A DNA stretch of 64,000 nt, taken from NCBI GenBank assembly GCA_000711775.1, contig ARYC01017170.1, positions 92,116 through 156,115 of the forward strand, in the 5' to 3' direction. The stretch comes from Oxytricha trifallax (taxonomy: Eukaryota > Ciliophora > Spirotrichea > Sporadotrichida > Oxytrichidae). The notes beneath the pieces were generated by a model. That model worked only from the letters and a program-made list of their open reading frames with translations, searched no databases and was not told the origin of the DNA. Of this stretch, positions 46,939 to 56,205 are shown piece by piece. Each line of letters starts with the position of its first letter. The stretch's first letter is position 1. Position numbers and translations under genes: made by a program.

Positions 46939-48331
46939 TCAATAATTTATTTCATGTCGTTCTAATTCTGCTTCAACTTAGAAAATCTCTTCCCAACTAG
47001 TATTTGAATGAGGATAACAATCAGGGAATATATGTCTTATCTACAGTCCCCATTCTCAACTTCTTCATTATTAATTTAGTCTTGATAAGGTGTCATTGGC
47101 ATCTAAGACACGTCTAATTTAACATTCTTAGAAGTTGAGTATTTATAATTTGTTATGAGAATTCGAGTTTTTATCATCATAAATTTTTATTGTTTTGGGG
47201 GACAGATATCTATGAACAATACCAGCTGAATTTAATTCCTACACAGCTTCTAAAGTGCTAATGAAAGCTCTTAAACTTTTATCTCTGCTTTGCTGCATAA
47301 TGAACTGACCCAAACTGCACTTCCAATCAAAAGTTTTAAGTTTCAACATTTGATTGTCATAAGACATTACGATTACTCAATCCTAGCTTGGCCCTACATC
47401 AACATTCCTTAAATAAGACAAAATCTTGAACTCAGTCCAAAGTTGCTATACTAAGTTGAAATTCAAGTTTATTTCGTCATAACAATAATTGACTTGTATT
47501 CCTTTCACTTGTTTAAATGCTGCCTCGTCGTTTGTTAGAATTTATTATTCTTTCGATAACTAAAGTATCATTTGTATCTCGTTCCTAATGAATGGGTTGA
47601 GATTAACCGTAAAACCTAGCTTTGCATTCTCATAAGTGTGATTAATTACAAATTTTGGATTGGCTAAGACTGTGTCAATAAATTACACACTTGAGTCTTC
47701 ATTTTAATTGATAAAAAAGTGTGATTAATCTTTAGCCTAGTCACTATGATGTGATTGATCACAATTCGAGTTACTAGGACTGCAATTGCTTTTAATTTGT
47801 TGAACTTTTTAATTGTTTTTCTCTATATATTTCACCACCTATATTATTAATTCATTATTATCTTACAAGTTTAGGGTAACCATTTTGTTAAAGTTCATCA
47901 ATGCTATGAGACCTCAAATGAGTTAGGAGCAACTCTTTAGTTTTGTAAGCTTTTTATTCCTCATTTTTTAAGCATACTTGGCATCTGTATATTCCCCCCT
48001 TCTTGAGTTAAATGAATTTTCCATTATTCCTTGTATGAGTTTATTAATGCCGTTTTAATTCAACTCCAGTGTACACATTCTTACATTGACCACACTCATA
48101 AAGATTCGTGGGATATTTTGATTTATTGCTGGCTCTTGATGTTCTTCAGGCCTGCCATCTAATATAAAATTGCTTGTAGCTTTAGTCTTTTTTGTTGACG
48201 ATGACTTATGAGTCTTTTATCTGCTCATCACTATTTTAAATCTGGCTGCTTTTATTAGAAGACTCATTTTTATTTAAAGGATCATTGCTCGAATCAGTAT
48301 TTGAAGAAAGTGAAGAAGAAAGTTTTCTCAT
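46939..48331 (-). pseudogene. Zinc-finger / pseudokinase protein of the TA-target element
   Basis: ATG at 48331 (MRKLSSSLSS), TGA at 46939. Ser/Asn-rich start, then two Cys2His2-like fingers: CGQCKNVYTGVELKRHQQTH and CQVCLKNEEQ..HLRSH. A region with IQVNYCYDE, LKTFDWKCSLGQFIMQQS and ELNSAGIVHRYLSPKTIKIYD follows, which aligns with the TBE kinase around HRDLKPENIML. Asp of HRD is Tyr, Asn of the loop is changed, and at the DFG position LNFQEC is found. The catalytic residues are thus lost; the fold may remain. TGA codons occur near 48148 (before the fingers) and near 47385 (before VIVMSYD), and one near 47070. Confidence 0.72.
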
Positions 48332-48921
48332 ATTTAATACAATTAAATTAAGTATTTTAAAAATAAGGGTATTAAACATTAACATAAAATTATAAATCAG
48401 GGTCTCGGGGGAAGTTTATCAAAAATTTATGTTCACAATTTTAGGAAAAATAAAATCTGAGATTCCTGTAAAAAATCAAGGGGAATCCTGAAAATGAGTT
48501 GTAAGTCAAAACTAATATCCTGAGGAGATTCCTCAAAAACTTTAGGGGGTTTACTGATAATTTATGTAAGTTTACATAAATTTATTTTATTTATGTGCTA
48601 ATACATAAATTAATTTTTCAGCTATTTGACTACTTTTTTATCAACTTATCAATCAATAAGTTTCTATTGAATGTACACTCTAAGTTGAGTCTTCCTCTTC
48701 TTGGACTTATAAAATTAAATTTATGTCAACATACTTAAATTAAACCAATACAATTTTTCATTTATGTTAGTATACATAAATTCTCCAATACAATTTATAC
48801 TTAGTAAAACCTATTAATTAGTTAGTAAGCTTTAGTTAATACTTATTAAATAGCATGAACATAAATTAAAATCGTGAGGGACCTCAGGGAAATATCACGA
48901 ACATAAATAGTCGAACTCTAG
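48332..48921. promoter_or_regulatory. Divergent spacer with repeated ATTTATGT / ACATAAAT motif
   Basis: About ten copies of ATTTATGT or its complement lie in this spacer (for example 48426, 48561, 48574, 48590, 48603, 48719, 48762, 48774, 48859). Others continue into the 22K-like gene, its introns and beyond (48901, 48969, 49095, 49265, 49408, 49656, 49745). The position is the same as that of the GGTACC or AGGTGGTGCTCCT arrays in TBEs. Confidence 0.5.
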
Positions 48922-49640
48922 ATGGGAGCTTAAACACTAAATCAGACTGGAACAATCACCTAAAATATTCACGTAAATATTTATGTCTTAACATTATAGT
49001 TGGCTATCATTTACCAAGCTAAAAGAAAACAAGCATGAGATTCATCAAAGATGTGTTGGCTTCAAGAAAAGAGCTACTAAAGTCGGCAGATATAATTTAT
49101 GTGAACGTACCTAATTACCCTGAATTAGGAGTCATGAACATATTTAATTATGTCAAAGACGACGAAGTAGTTAATAGGTACCTAGGAGTCTATGATGCTC
49201 CTAAGGACCTTCCTGACAAGCATTTCTTTTATGGAGTCTTAGGAACTCTTAAAAATGAATGGTTGACATAAATAGTATTGTCTTAGCAAACTTAAAGAAA
49301 TCAAGCAACTGACGATTAACAAATAGGGGGAGACCATTGAGATAAGTTAGGAGTTCCTAAAGGAGATTTAATCCATTCCACATTTCTCTAGTAAGTGTAC
49401 CTAAATATTTATGTTTGTATAGAACGAAAAGGCAAAGCTCTCTCATTACTTAAGTAAAAATCGCTGGGTAGAAAGTAACCTAAAAAGAGAAAAAGATACG
49501 AAATATCAGGGTATAAAGAAGAACAGAAACAAGGCAACTAATTCATGTAGACATAATCAAATATGTCCTTCAGGGAAGAAAATGCTATCATGAAGAGTCC
49601 TCCAGGGAAAAGGCTTTAATTGTATTGATTTTACTAAGAC
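48922..49640 (+). pseudogene. 22K-like protein of the TA-target element
   Basis: The start at 48922 is likely (MGAQTLNQ). A 27-base intron GTAAATATT..ATTATAG (about 48984-49010) leads to VGYHLPS. The next part, IIYVNVPNYPELGVMNIFNY and KHFFYGVLGTLKNEWL, aligns with IEIPNYPEISVTNLYED and NFFFGVLGTIKEEYL of TBE 22K proteins. A 32-base intron (about 49393-49424) follows SIPHFSS, just as the TBE intron follows HPYLSS. One frameshift lies between the two (about 49320-49345). The 3' end is uncertain; TGA codons appear by 49592. It shows that this unknown family is older than TBE itself. Confidence 0.75.
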
Positions 49641-49689
49641 TTAAATAAAATTAAAATTTATGTTAATGTAAAATTTATTAGGTTTAAAA

Positions 49690-50715
49690 TCAAACTTGCA
49701 ATTTAAGTTAATTAAAACAAAATTTCTCACTGTTAACACAATCATTTATGTTAATTTTAAATATGGAATCCTTCACAATTTAAAAATGTCTTGGGTACGA
49801 CAATTTAAACTAAAGTTTAATAAGTTCTTTCTTATAAACCTATTTTACTCTTGAAAAAATGTTTTCAATACAATTATATTTTGAGGAATATGCTGCATTA
49901 AACAATAAAGTCCAACCCTTTTACTTGACTGCTTCTTTTAGTATCTTAGAATGATGAGCCCTAAGATTATCAAGAAATATAGTTAAGCTTTTCCCTTTAT
50001 ATCTCATATCAAGGTCTTGAAGAACTTAAAGTAAATCATTTGTTTTAATTGATTTCGGCTATATTCTAAAACATTCTAGTCCATACTTAGCACCTATGAT
50101 CACAACTGCTGCTAATGTATCTATGTTAATTCCACCTTTTCTTAAAACCTAATTGTTGTATTTATGAGCCCAAGATCTGTATGTAATAGAATGGGGCTTA
50201 AAAATTGTTTCATCTAAGTAAACAATATTCAACCCATTTTTTTAATGTATTTTACTCATTATAAACCCTAATTAAGTCTTATTTAATTTATTATTTTTTT
50301 AGATCACTAATGTTGTAGTCTGTTCGAGTTGACTTGTATTTTATACCATTCCATTTATAAAGTGAATACAAACTCGAAGTAGAAATTTTTAATTCTGGAA
50401 ATTACCTATGAAAGTTTATTGCTCTTTATTACAATGAAAGAAGCATTTAGTCTTCTAAGGTCTTTTTAGAAATCAAATAATAAAATTGCTCCTAAGTCAT
50501 TTTGATTTCCCTACTTCTTACTTCTTAAGCATTTAATATTGGACTTTTTATTTTTTTCAATTAATTTTTTATTAGTTTTTCAGAAAGTTGTAATGCCTAA
50601 GATATTTCTTTTACAGTGGCATATACTCTAGCATTTTTAGAATAAAATTTATATCAAAATCTCAGCAAACAAATAAGCTCGGTTTATTTGATACATTCAT
50701 CATTTCTCTTTTCCA
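49690..50715 (-). pseudogene. DD34E transposase of the TA-target element
   Basis: ATG at 50715 (MEKRNDECIK), TGA at 49690 after KLQV. N-terminal half: ARVYATVKEISQALQLS, RAINFHRQFPELKIS (compare RAVMFHRQFPELHIS of TBE), YNISDLKKQQIKQDL. Catalytic core: IVYLDETIFKPHS, IFLDNLRAHHSK, YSSKYNCIENIFS, with 34 residues between the second Asp and the Glu. A TGA near 50653 and a one-base shift near 50240, just before the first Asp, are the visible lesions. It belongs to the Tc1/mariner-IS630 superfamily and is a clear but distant relative of the TBE transposases. Confidence 0.82.
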
Positions 50716-50742
50716 TTTATATAATATTTAGTAAGTTAATTA

Positions 50743-51012
50743 ATTTAATCAATTTACATATTTTTCTTCAATTTTGATAAATAATTAAAGCATTTAAAAC
50801 AACTAAACAAATCAAAAACAATTACAGTGAAGTTACCTCGCTTTCACATGGTGATAAATAGGTACCGCCACTTATTAAATTCCAAGCTAATTGTGAATTC
50901 TCAATCGAACAAGTATCATATTGTCTAGTTTCCTCTAAGTTAACAGCCAAAATTTAAATCATTAATATATTAATTACAAACATTTTTTCCAAAATCAAAT
51001 GTATTCCTTCAA
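50743..51012 (-). repeat. Right inverted terminal repeat of the TA-target element
   Basis: Complement of 46575-46806 with about 90 per cent agreement by eye over the outer 200 bases, plus a short insertion. Confidence 0.85.
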
Positions 51013-51014
51013 TA

Positions 51015-52505
51015 GCCTTCCTACAGCTTATATTTTATCAAATTTCTGATTATAAACTGCACAATAAGTATTACTATTCTATTGCCTTTAATTAACTTTA
51101 TAATAATTATAAGAATTACATCATTTTAAGCAAACTAACTATATTTAAGAAATCTTATATATTTTCATTTTATTATTTGATAGTAACAAAAATCGTTTAA
51201 TAAATTATTATTTTATAAGTAAGAAACGATAAAAATGATATAAATATAAATAATTATTAACTAAATAAAGTATTTATGACTACATGAATTAAAATATCAA
51301 CTTTAATCATACATAAAGTTCTTAGGTTTTAATTATTATGTAATATAAAATAATTTATTTTTCTTATATTAATTATAATTAATACATTTTTTTTATCATG
51401 ATAAAATAATTAAATTTATTAATAAAATAAATTTAACAGACGATTTTTTTTATTGAATTGGCAAATCTATGAATATAATATGAAAAAATTTTAAGTCATT
51501 GCATAGTTCCCAGATACCAGTTCTATAATAATTTTAGAACTTTTATAGTTAAAAAAAAATATATTTAACCATATCCAGTTAAATATAAATAGATTTAATT
51601 AGAAATGTGGAAACAGAGATAAATTACAAATTAATGTTTATATTTCGTAAGTTAAGTCATAATAACTTAAAATCAAACAAATATAATAATCCAAATAAAA
51701 CATTTAAAATAATACTGTAATTATTAAATCTATCATAATTTTATTTTAAACAATGGGAAAAAATTTTAATAAAATTGATGGTAATAAATTAATTACCCTT
51801 ATAAAAATGAATAAGACCCCCGAAAAATATTTAAAAATTCGTAATTTTTCTACAAAAAATGTAATTAATTGGTTAGATATATTTTTCAAATTTTTGTAAT
51901 AATATTAAAATCTAATAAATTAACAATTAAATAAATAATAATGATTAATAAGGAATAAATAGAAATTTAATTTTGAACATGCTACATCAGGTTAGATTAA
52001 GAGTAAAATTTTTATATTTAATATAATATATTAATTAATTATTAAAATAAATACATCATTTATAAATGAACATTATTGATTTTAATTCAAATATAAATAA
52101 AAATTTTTAAGTTCTTAGATTATCTGTCTTTTGATGTTTATGTAGTACATCTTTCGTAATTACTCTCAAAAATTTTAAGAACATGAAACTTTCAATCTAA
52201 TATTATGTAAATAAATTAAAATTCCTTCAATTTATCTTAAATATAATCTTTATGGATTAGCCAGATTTTTTGTTGTATTTTACAAATATAAAAAGTAATA
52301 TTTACAAAAATAAAATAAATTTTATAATTTAATATAAATACTTCAATTTTCCCCATTGAAATTTAATATAAATAGAATGCATAAAATAACAATATTTAGC
52401 AAATTGTTAAAATACTATATAACATGCGGAAAATTCTGTCTAGCATTATTTTCTATAATTTATAATTTTTTCTAATTTAATCCGTGTTTATATTTTTAAT
52501 TAAGT
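51015..52505. other. AT-rich DNA, no gene seen
   Basis: No supported feature. Confidence 0.5.
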
Positions 52506-52890
52506 TATTGCGGGAATAAATTAGATTCGATAAAGAATAATTAAAATAAAATTGGTATTCAAAAAATTGTTGGCAGTTAACTTTCTGAAAAACCTAATCA
52601 ATTTGGTATTTTTTTATACAGAATTCAAAATTAGATGAGTTTTACAAATAGCGAAATATATATGTTGTTGATATATAGAAAATAGTAATATCATTTTGGC
52701 ATCAAAATCAACAAAACCGCACATCCAAAATTAAATTTAATTTTTTGCAACAACAATAAGATAAAATAAAAAACCTGGATTAGAGTTCATATAATTTTAA
52801 TTTTTAAATCGAAAAGGTACCTTATTGACTAGTTTTCAGAAATTTAGCAGTTAACAATTTTAATCATTAATCTTTAAATGATAAATTAAA
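52506..52890. mobile_element. Eroded MITE of the TA family
   Basis: The left end TATTGCGGGAATAAATTAGATTC and GGCAGTTAACTTTCTGAAAA belong to the family. On the right, TTTTCAGAAATTTAGCAGTTAAC is the inverted counterpart. The outer right end is no longer recognisable, so the right boundary is approximate. Confidence 0.45.
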
Positions 52891-53149
52891 TTTCTCAATC
52901 ATATTAACTGAATGTAAATAAAATATAATTTTTTAATGGATAAAATATTATTACTTTTTTTTATCAGAGTTATTATCATGATTCTAATTGCCAAAAATAA
53001 AATTCAGATAATGCAAAGCAAAAAATCGAAAAATTATTTTATGGGGTTCTTACAGCTTTATTTATTATAATTTAATTTTAATATTAAGATCTTATTAAAT
53101 ATATCATTTAATTATGAAAAATTATATAATTCTATTTATAATAAAATAA

Positions 53150-53569
53150 TATTGTAGAAATACATTCGATTTGGGAAAATGAATTAAAATTAAAATTAAT
53201 TAATTATTAATTACCTTCAGTTATGTTTTTAGAAAATGTCTGCAAACCATGACAATTTTATACTCTCTGGATAGCGCATTAAAAATGAGATGGTGGTTGT
53301 TATTGTTATAATGAATTTATCTCATCGCCCAAGCGAGAAAAACCCATTATACTATTTTTGGGAGTTAGCTCAAAATCAAAATATCTCGCTTCCTGGGATG
53401 ATTCAGGAATATTGCCAATAATAAAATCCAACTAAAATTACGGAATCTACCGTAGAATCCATTTATTTTTAAATTTTAAGTCACTTTGGATTTGATAACT
53501 GCCATGATTTTAATATTTAATAAATTTAATTTAAATTCATTTTCCCAAATCGAATGTATTCCTACAATA
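53150..53569. mobile_element. MITE of the TA family
   Basis: Ends TATTGTAGAAATACATTCGATT and inverted GAATGTATTCCTACAATA. The interior matches 26766-27173, including CCCAAGCGAGA and TCTCGCTTCCTGGGATGATT. Confidence 0.75.
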
Positions 53570-53580
53570 ATAAATAATAT

Positions 53581-53587
53581 TATAATA

Positions 53588-53637
<50 letters not shown>
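53581..53637. repeat. (AAT)n microsatellite
   Basis: About 17 AAT units, preceded by impure units. On the minus strand it is an (ATT)n run directly after the A/C-rich coding strand, where a LINE tail would lie. Confidence 0.85.
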
Positions 53638-53638
<1 letters not shown>

Positions 53639-53883
53639 GATCACATTGAGGTCTCTGGGGACCCCCGATCTTTAAATATATGTTAATATATACAAGGGTC
53701 AAGCCCTTTTAGTTTTTAACTTTTGATTTCATTAATATGGACATTAATTACTTTCAAGTTACTTTTCTTTCTGGTTTTTCTTCTCTCTCAGTTTATTCTT
53801 GCTCTTTCATTCTTTTTCTGTATTGTTTCCTATGTCTCTTTTTTCTTTCAAAGTCCGAGACCAAAGAGTTCGATTCATGATGT

Positions 53884-54258
53884 TCACCAACTGTGCTTTC
53901 CTTATGTTTATATAGGAGTAGTTAGTGAGAAATGCTCTTTCATTTATACTTCTTTTTATAACTCAGCTTAGAATAATATGCTGAGTTAATTGATTAGCTA
54001 GATTTATTCCTGTGTGAAGTTTGTATCTTCATTTTTCTTCTTAGCTTCAATTAGCTATTGGAGAAGTTGAAATCTGGCGTCATTTCTTTAGAACATTTAG
54101 TATTTACTTGTAAGTAATTTTAGTTGGACTTCATTAGTCTGCAGCAGTATATCTAGCTTTATGGTATCTTATTACATTTCTATAGTATGAGTTAGTATAT
54201 ATTCTATTGAAGGATCTATCAAAAACTGGTCAGATTCTGATATCTCATTAGATAACGT
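53884..54258 (-). CDS. Unknown ORF, Gln/Leu-rich, coiled-coil-like
   Basis: Open frame, one base out of phase with the preceding ORF and overlapping it, ending in TGA at 53884. Sequence such as LLQQLIEAKKKNED and LINQLSILFQAELQKE suggests helices with a coiled-coil pattern. Joined to 54245-54985 by one frameshift it would form one protein of about 370 residues. Function unknown. Confidence 0.4.
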
Positions 54259-54985
54259 ATTGATAGGTACCCTATTTAGTAACCCTTATTGTGGGATAGT
54301 GGGTTGAAAAGTTTATGGTAGGAGTGATTCCTTTAGAATTTATGTTTTTGTGTCCTTTTTAATTTCCTTTAAATCCGACTGTCCTTCCCTAATTATTTGC
54401 TTCTAATCCGCTATGTGGGTGTCTGGTTACCTTCTTTTATTTGTCTTAATGAAAGTAGGTTTAGTTTTTGATTAGTTAGCATTTGGTTAAAAGTCTTTTG
54501 GTTTGTTTCTCCATTATTAAATAGGAGGGTTATCCTTAACCTATTTAGTAGTGGGGTTTTGGTTTACGGGTTTCTGGGTGTTCTTTTAAGAAGTTTTTCT
54601 CGCCCATTCTAGAGACTCTGTTTATTAAGGTTTCTTGGCTTCTGGATGTATTACCTTGTTGTTTAGTTCTTTGTTTGTATGGTAGTGTGTATGGCTTTAC
54701 TTGTAAGTAATGTTACTATATAACTATTTGAACGAGTTGTTATTCGGAGGTAGTTAAGGTACAGCCTATGTGCTAACCCCTTAGGTTTTGTGAAGTAGTA
54801 AATATCTGAAGTAGTCTACATCTTCCAGGTATTGAGATTTGTACAAGTTTTTCTTTTAAGGTATGGAGATAAATCTCAGCGTGTTGGCCTTCCTTAGCGT
54901 TAGGTAGTGTCTTAGTAATTTCTTTTTTGAAATTATTATCTGAGTTTGAGTCTGGGTCTATGTCTAGGTACGACTGTTTGGGCAA
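54245..54985 (-). CDS. Unknown ORF, Lys/Gln/Thr-rich
   Basis: 246 codons without TGA when TAA/TAG are Gln, ending in TGA at 54245. The beginning is acidic (LDIDPDSNSDNN), then LHTLKEKLVQISIP and a basic, Gln/Thr/Lys-rich remainder. No ATG is seen near 54985 in this frame (TTG there). Upstream, frames with DWETDSDVSDQDF (about 55000-55045) may be the true 5' part after a frameshift. No domain is recognised. Confidence 0.4.
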
Positions 54986-55595
54986 GAAAGAGGTTGTCGA
55001 TAGGAGTTAAAGTCTTAGTCAGAAACATCACTATCTGTTTCCCAATCGTCGTCTTATTTGTGTCCATTGGTAGCTTGGCATTTTTAGTTTGCTTGTTGCT
55101 TGAGAGAGCTTGAGGTTTGAACCCATTAGGGAAAACCTCGGTTGAGGAACTGTTAACTAGAAATATGTGACATCTTAAGTTTTATGTCACGTCTATTTAG
55201 TATCAACCTAATTTAATAATTTTTAATAATATATCATAATTTATTAATAATAATTTTTTAGGCATAAATTAAAATAAGATTTAGGGGAAATCACATTTAT
55301 CTAACTATTCATAAAATAAATCATGCCTGCCAATCTAAAATTATATTTATTAAAGTTATATTAAAGAGTGAACTTACTTAATCAAAGTATTTATCAGTAC
55401 TCTTCTATAAGTTCTCCATCATTTTATTATAAATTTTCATTTTTAAATTCTGAGTTCTACTTATAATGAATATTAATTAAAAAACAATTATTTTAGGAAA
55501 ATATATTTTTATTTAAATAATTTCGATTTAATAAATGCACAATTATTTCTATAATTTATAAATAATAAGTTGAAGTAAAATCAAATCTTTATTAT

Positions 55596-56205
55596 TATTG
55601 AAATACATTTGAAATGGGGAAATTCAAAAATAAAAAAGAGATGTTTTTTTTAATTATATATAACAGCCAGTAATTAGGAGTGTTCTTAATTCTAATTTGA
55701 TTTATATTATTTTAACAGTAATCTATTTAAAATCTAATTAATTAATAAAAATCAATATATTATATATATTAGTGGTCCAGTGGTCCGGTGGTCTGGCAGG
55801 GTCTTTAGTGTGGTCCGGTGGTCTGGCCGGGGGTTTTGTGGTCCACCGTATTGAAGCTAAAGATGGACCTTTTGTAGACGAAGTAAATGGTGATCAATAC
55901 TACATCAACGACTGTCACCGATGAATTTAAGACTGACTCCGCTGCTACTGATGCTTATCTTCCAGATACTAACTTCTACCGATTCATAATGAACATCCTT
56001 GAAAAACTTGATATTGTTACAAGAGAAATTGAAAAAGTTTCATTAGTAAGAACTGAGTCATACACCCGGCCAGACCACCAGACCACTAGACCACTAGACC
56101 CCTAATATATATTAACTAATTTTAAAAATAAAACTGATAAGTATTACACGCACTCCTAATTCATTACAGTTATAATTAATTATTAATTTGGATATTTAAT
56201 GAATT
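55596..56205. mobile_element. Inverted-repeat element with GC-rich tandem arms
   Basis: The left part starts TATTGAAATACATTTGAAATGGGG, like the TA family, followed by CAGCCAGTAATTAGGAGTG, mirrored near 56145-56175. Inside, both sides carry tandem copies of a roughly 9-base unit around GGTCTGGTG: 55771-55845 and, inverted, 56064-56102. Unlike other MITEs here it has a G/C-rich middle with an open frame. Right border approximate. Confidence 0.55.
55863..56105 (+). CDS. Hypothetical ORF inside the inverted-repeat element
   Basis: ATG at 55863; the frame is open through the right arm. The middle (TDEFKTDSAATDAYLPDTNF, then YRFIMNILEKLDIVTREIEK) has mixed, protein-like composition and codon use unlike the surrounding DNA. 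The end (RPDHQTTRPLDP) is translated tandem-repeat arm and probably not genuine. No homologue recognised. It could be a captured gene piece. Confidence 0.35.

Larger units (their letters stand above)
46573..51014. mobile_element. TBE-related transposon with long non-telomeric inverted ends and TA target
   Basis: The inverted terminal repeats begin TTG(T/A)AGGAATACATTTGATTT and run about 230 bp on the left (46575-46806) and 270 bp on the right (about 50743-51012). They include CTGTTAACTTAGAGGAAAC, GATACTTGTTCGATTGAG and AGCTTGGAATTTAAT. TA flanks both sides. The three genes match the TBE trio in order and orientation: finger/pseudokinase (minus), 22K-like (plus), DD34E transposase (minus). No C4A4 repeat is present at the ends. 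The terminal repeats are almost intact while the genes each carry one or two lesions. I know of no name for this element. Confidence 0.88.
53638..55190 (-). other. A/C-rich strand with long open frames, possible LINE fragment
   Basis: The minus strand is markedly A/C-rich (plus strand T/G-rich) for 1.5 kb, unlike its neighbours. It has long TGA-free frames. It ends with a G/C-rich block (GGGGGTCCCC near 53660) and then an (ATT)n tail. Strand asymmetry and a short-repeat tail suit a 5'-truncated non-LTR retrotransposon. No reverse transcriptase motif is present in the part seen, so this remains a guess. Confidence 0.35.

Noticed and set aside
53723..53971. 82-codon plus-strand hydrophobic frame
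   Set aside because: Opposite the A/C-rich coding strand; Phe/Leu/Ser-rich composition follows from reading T-rich DNA.
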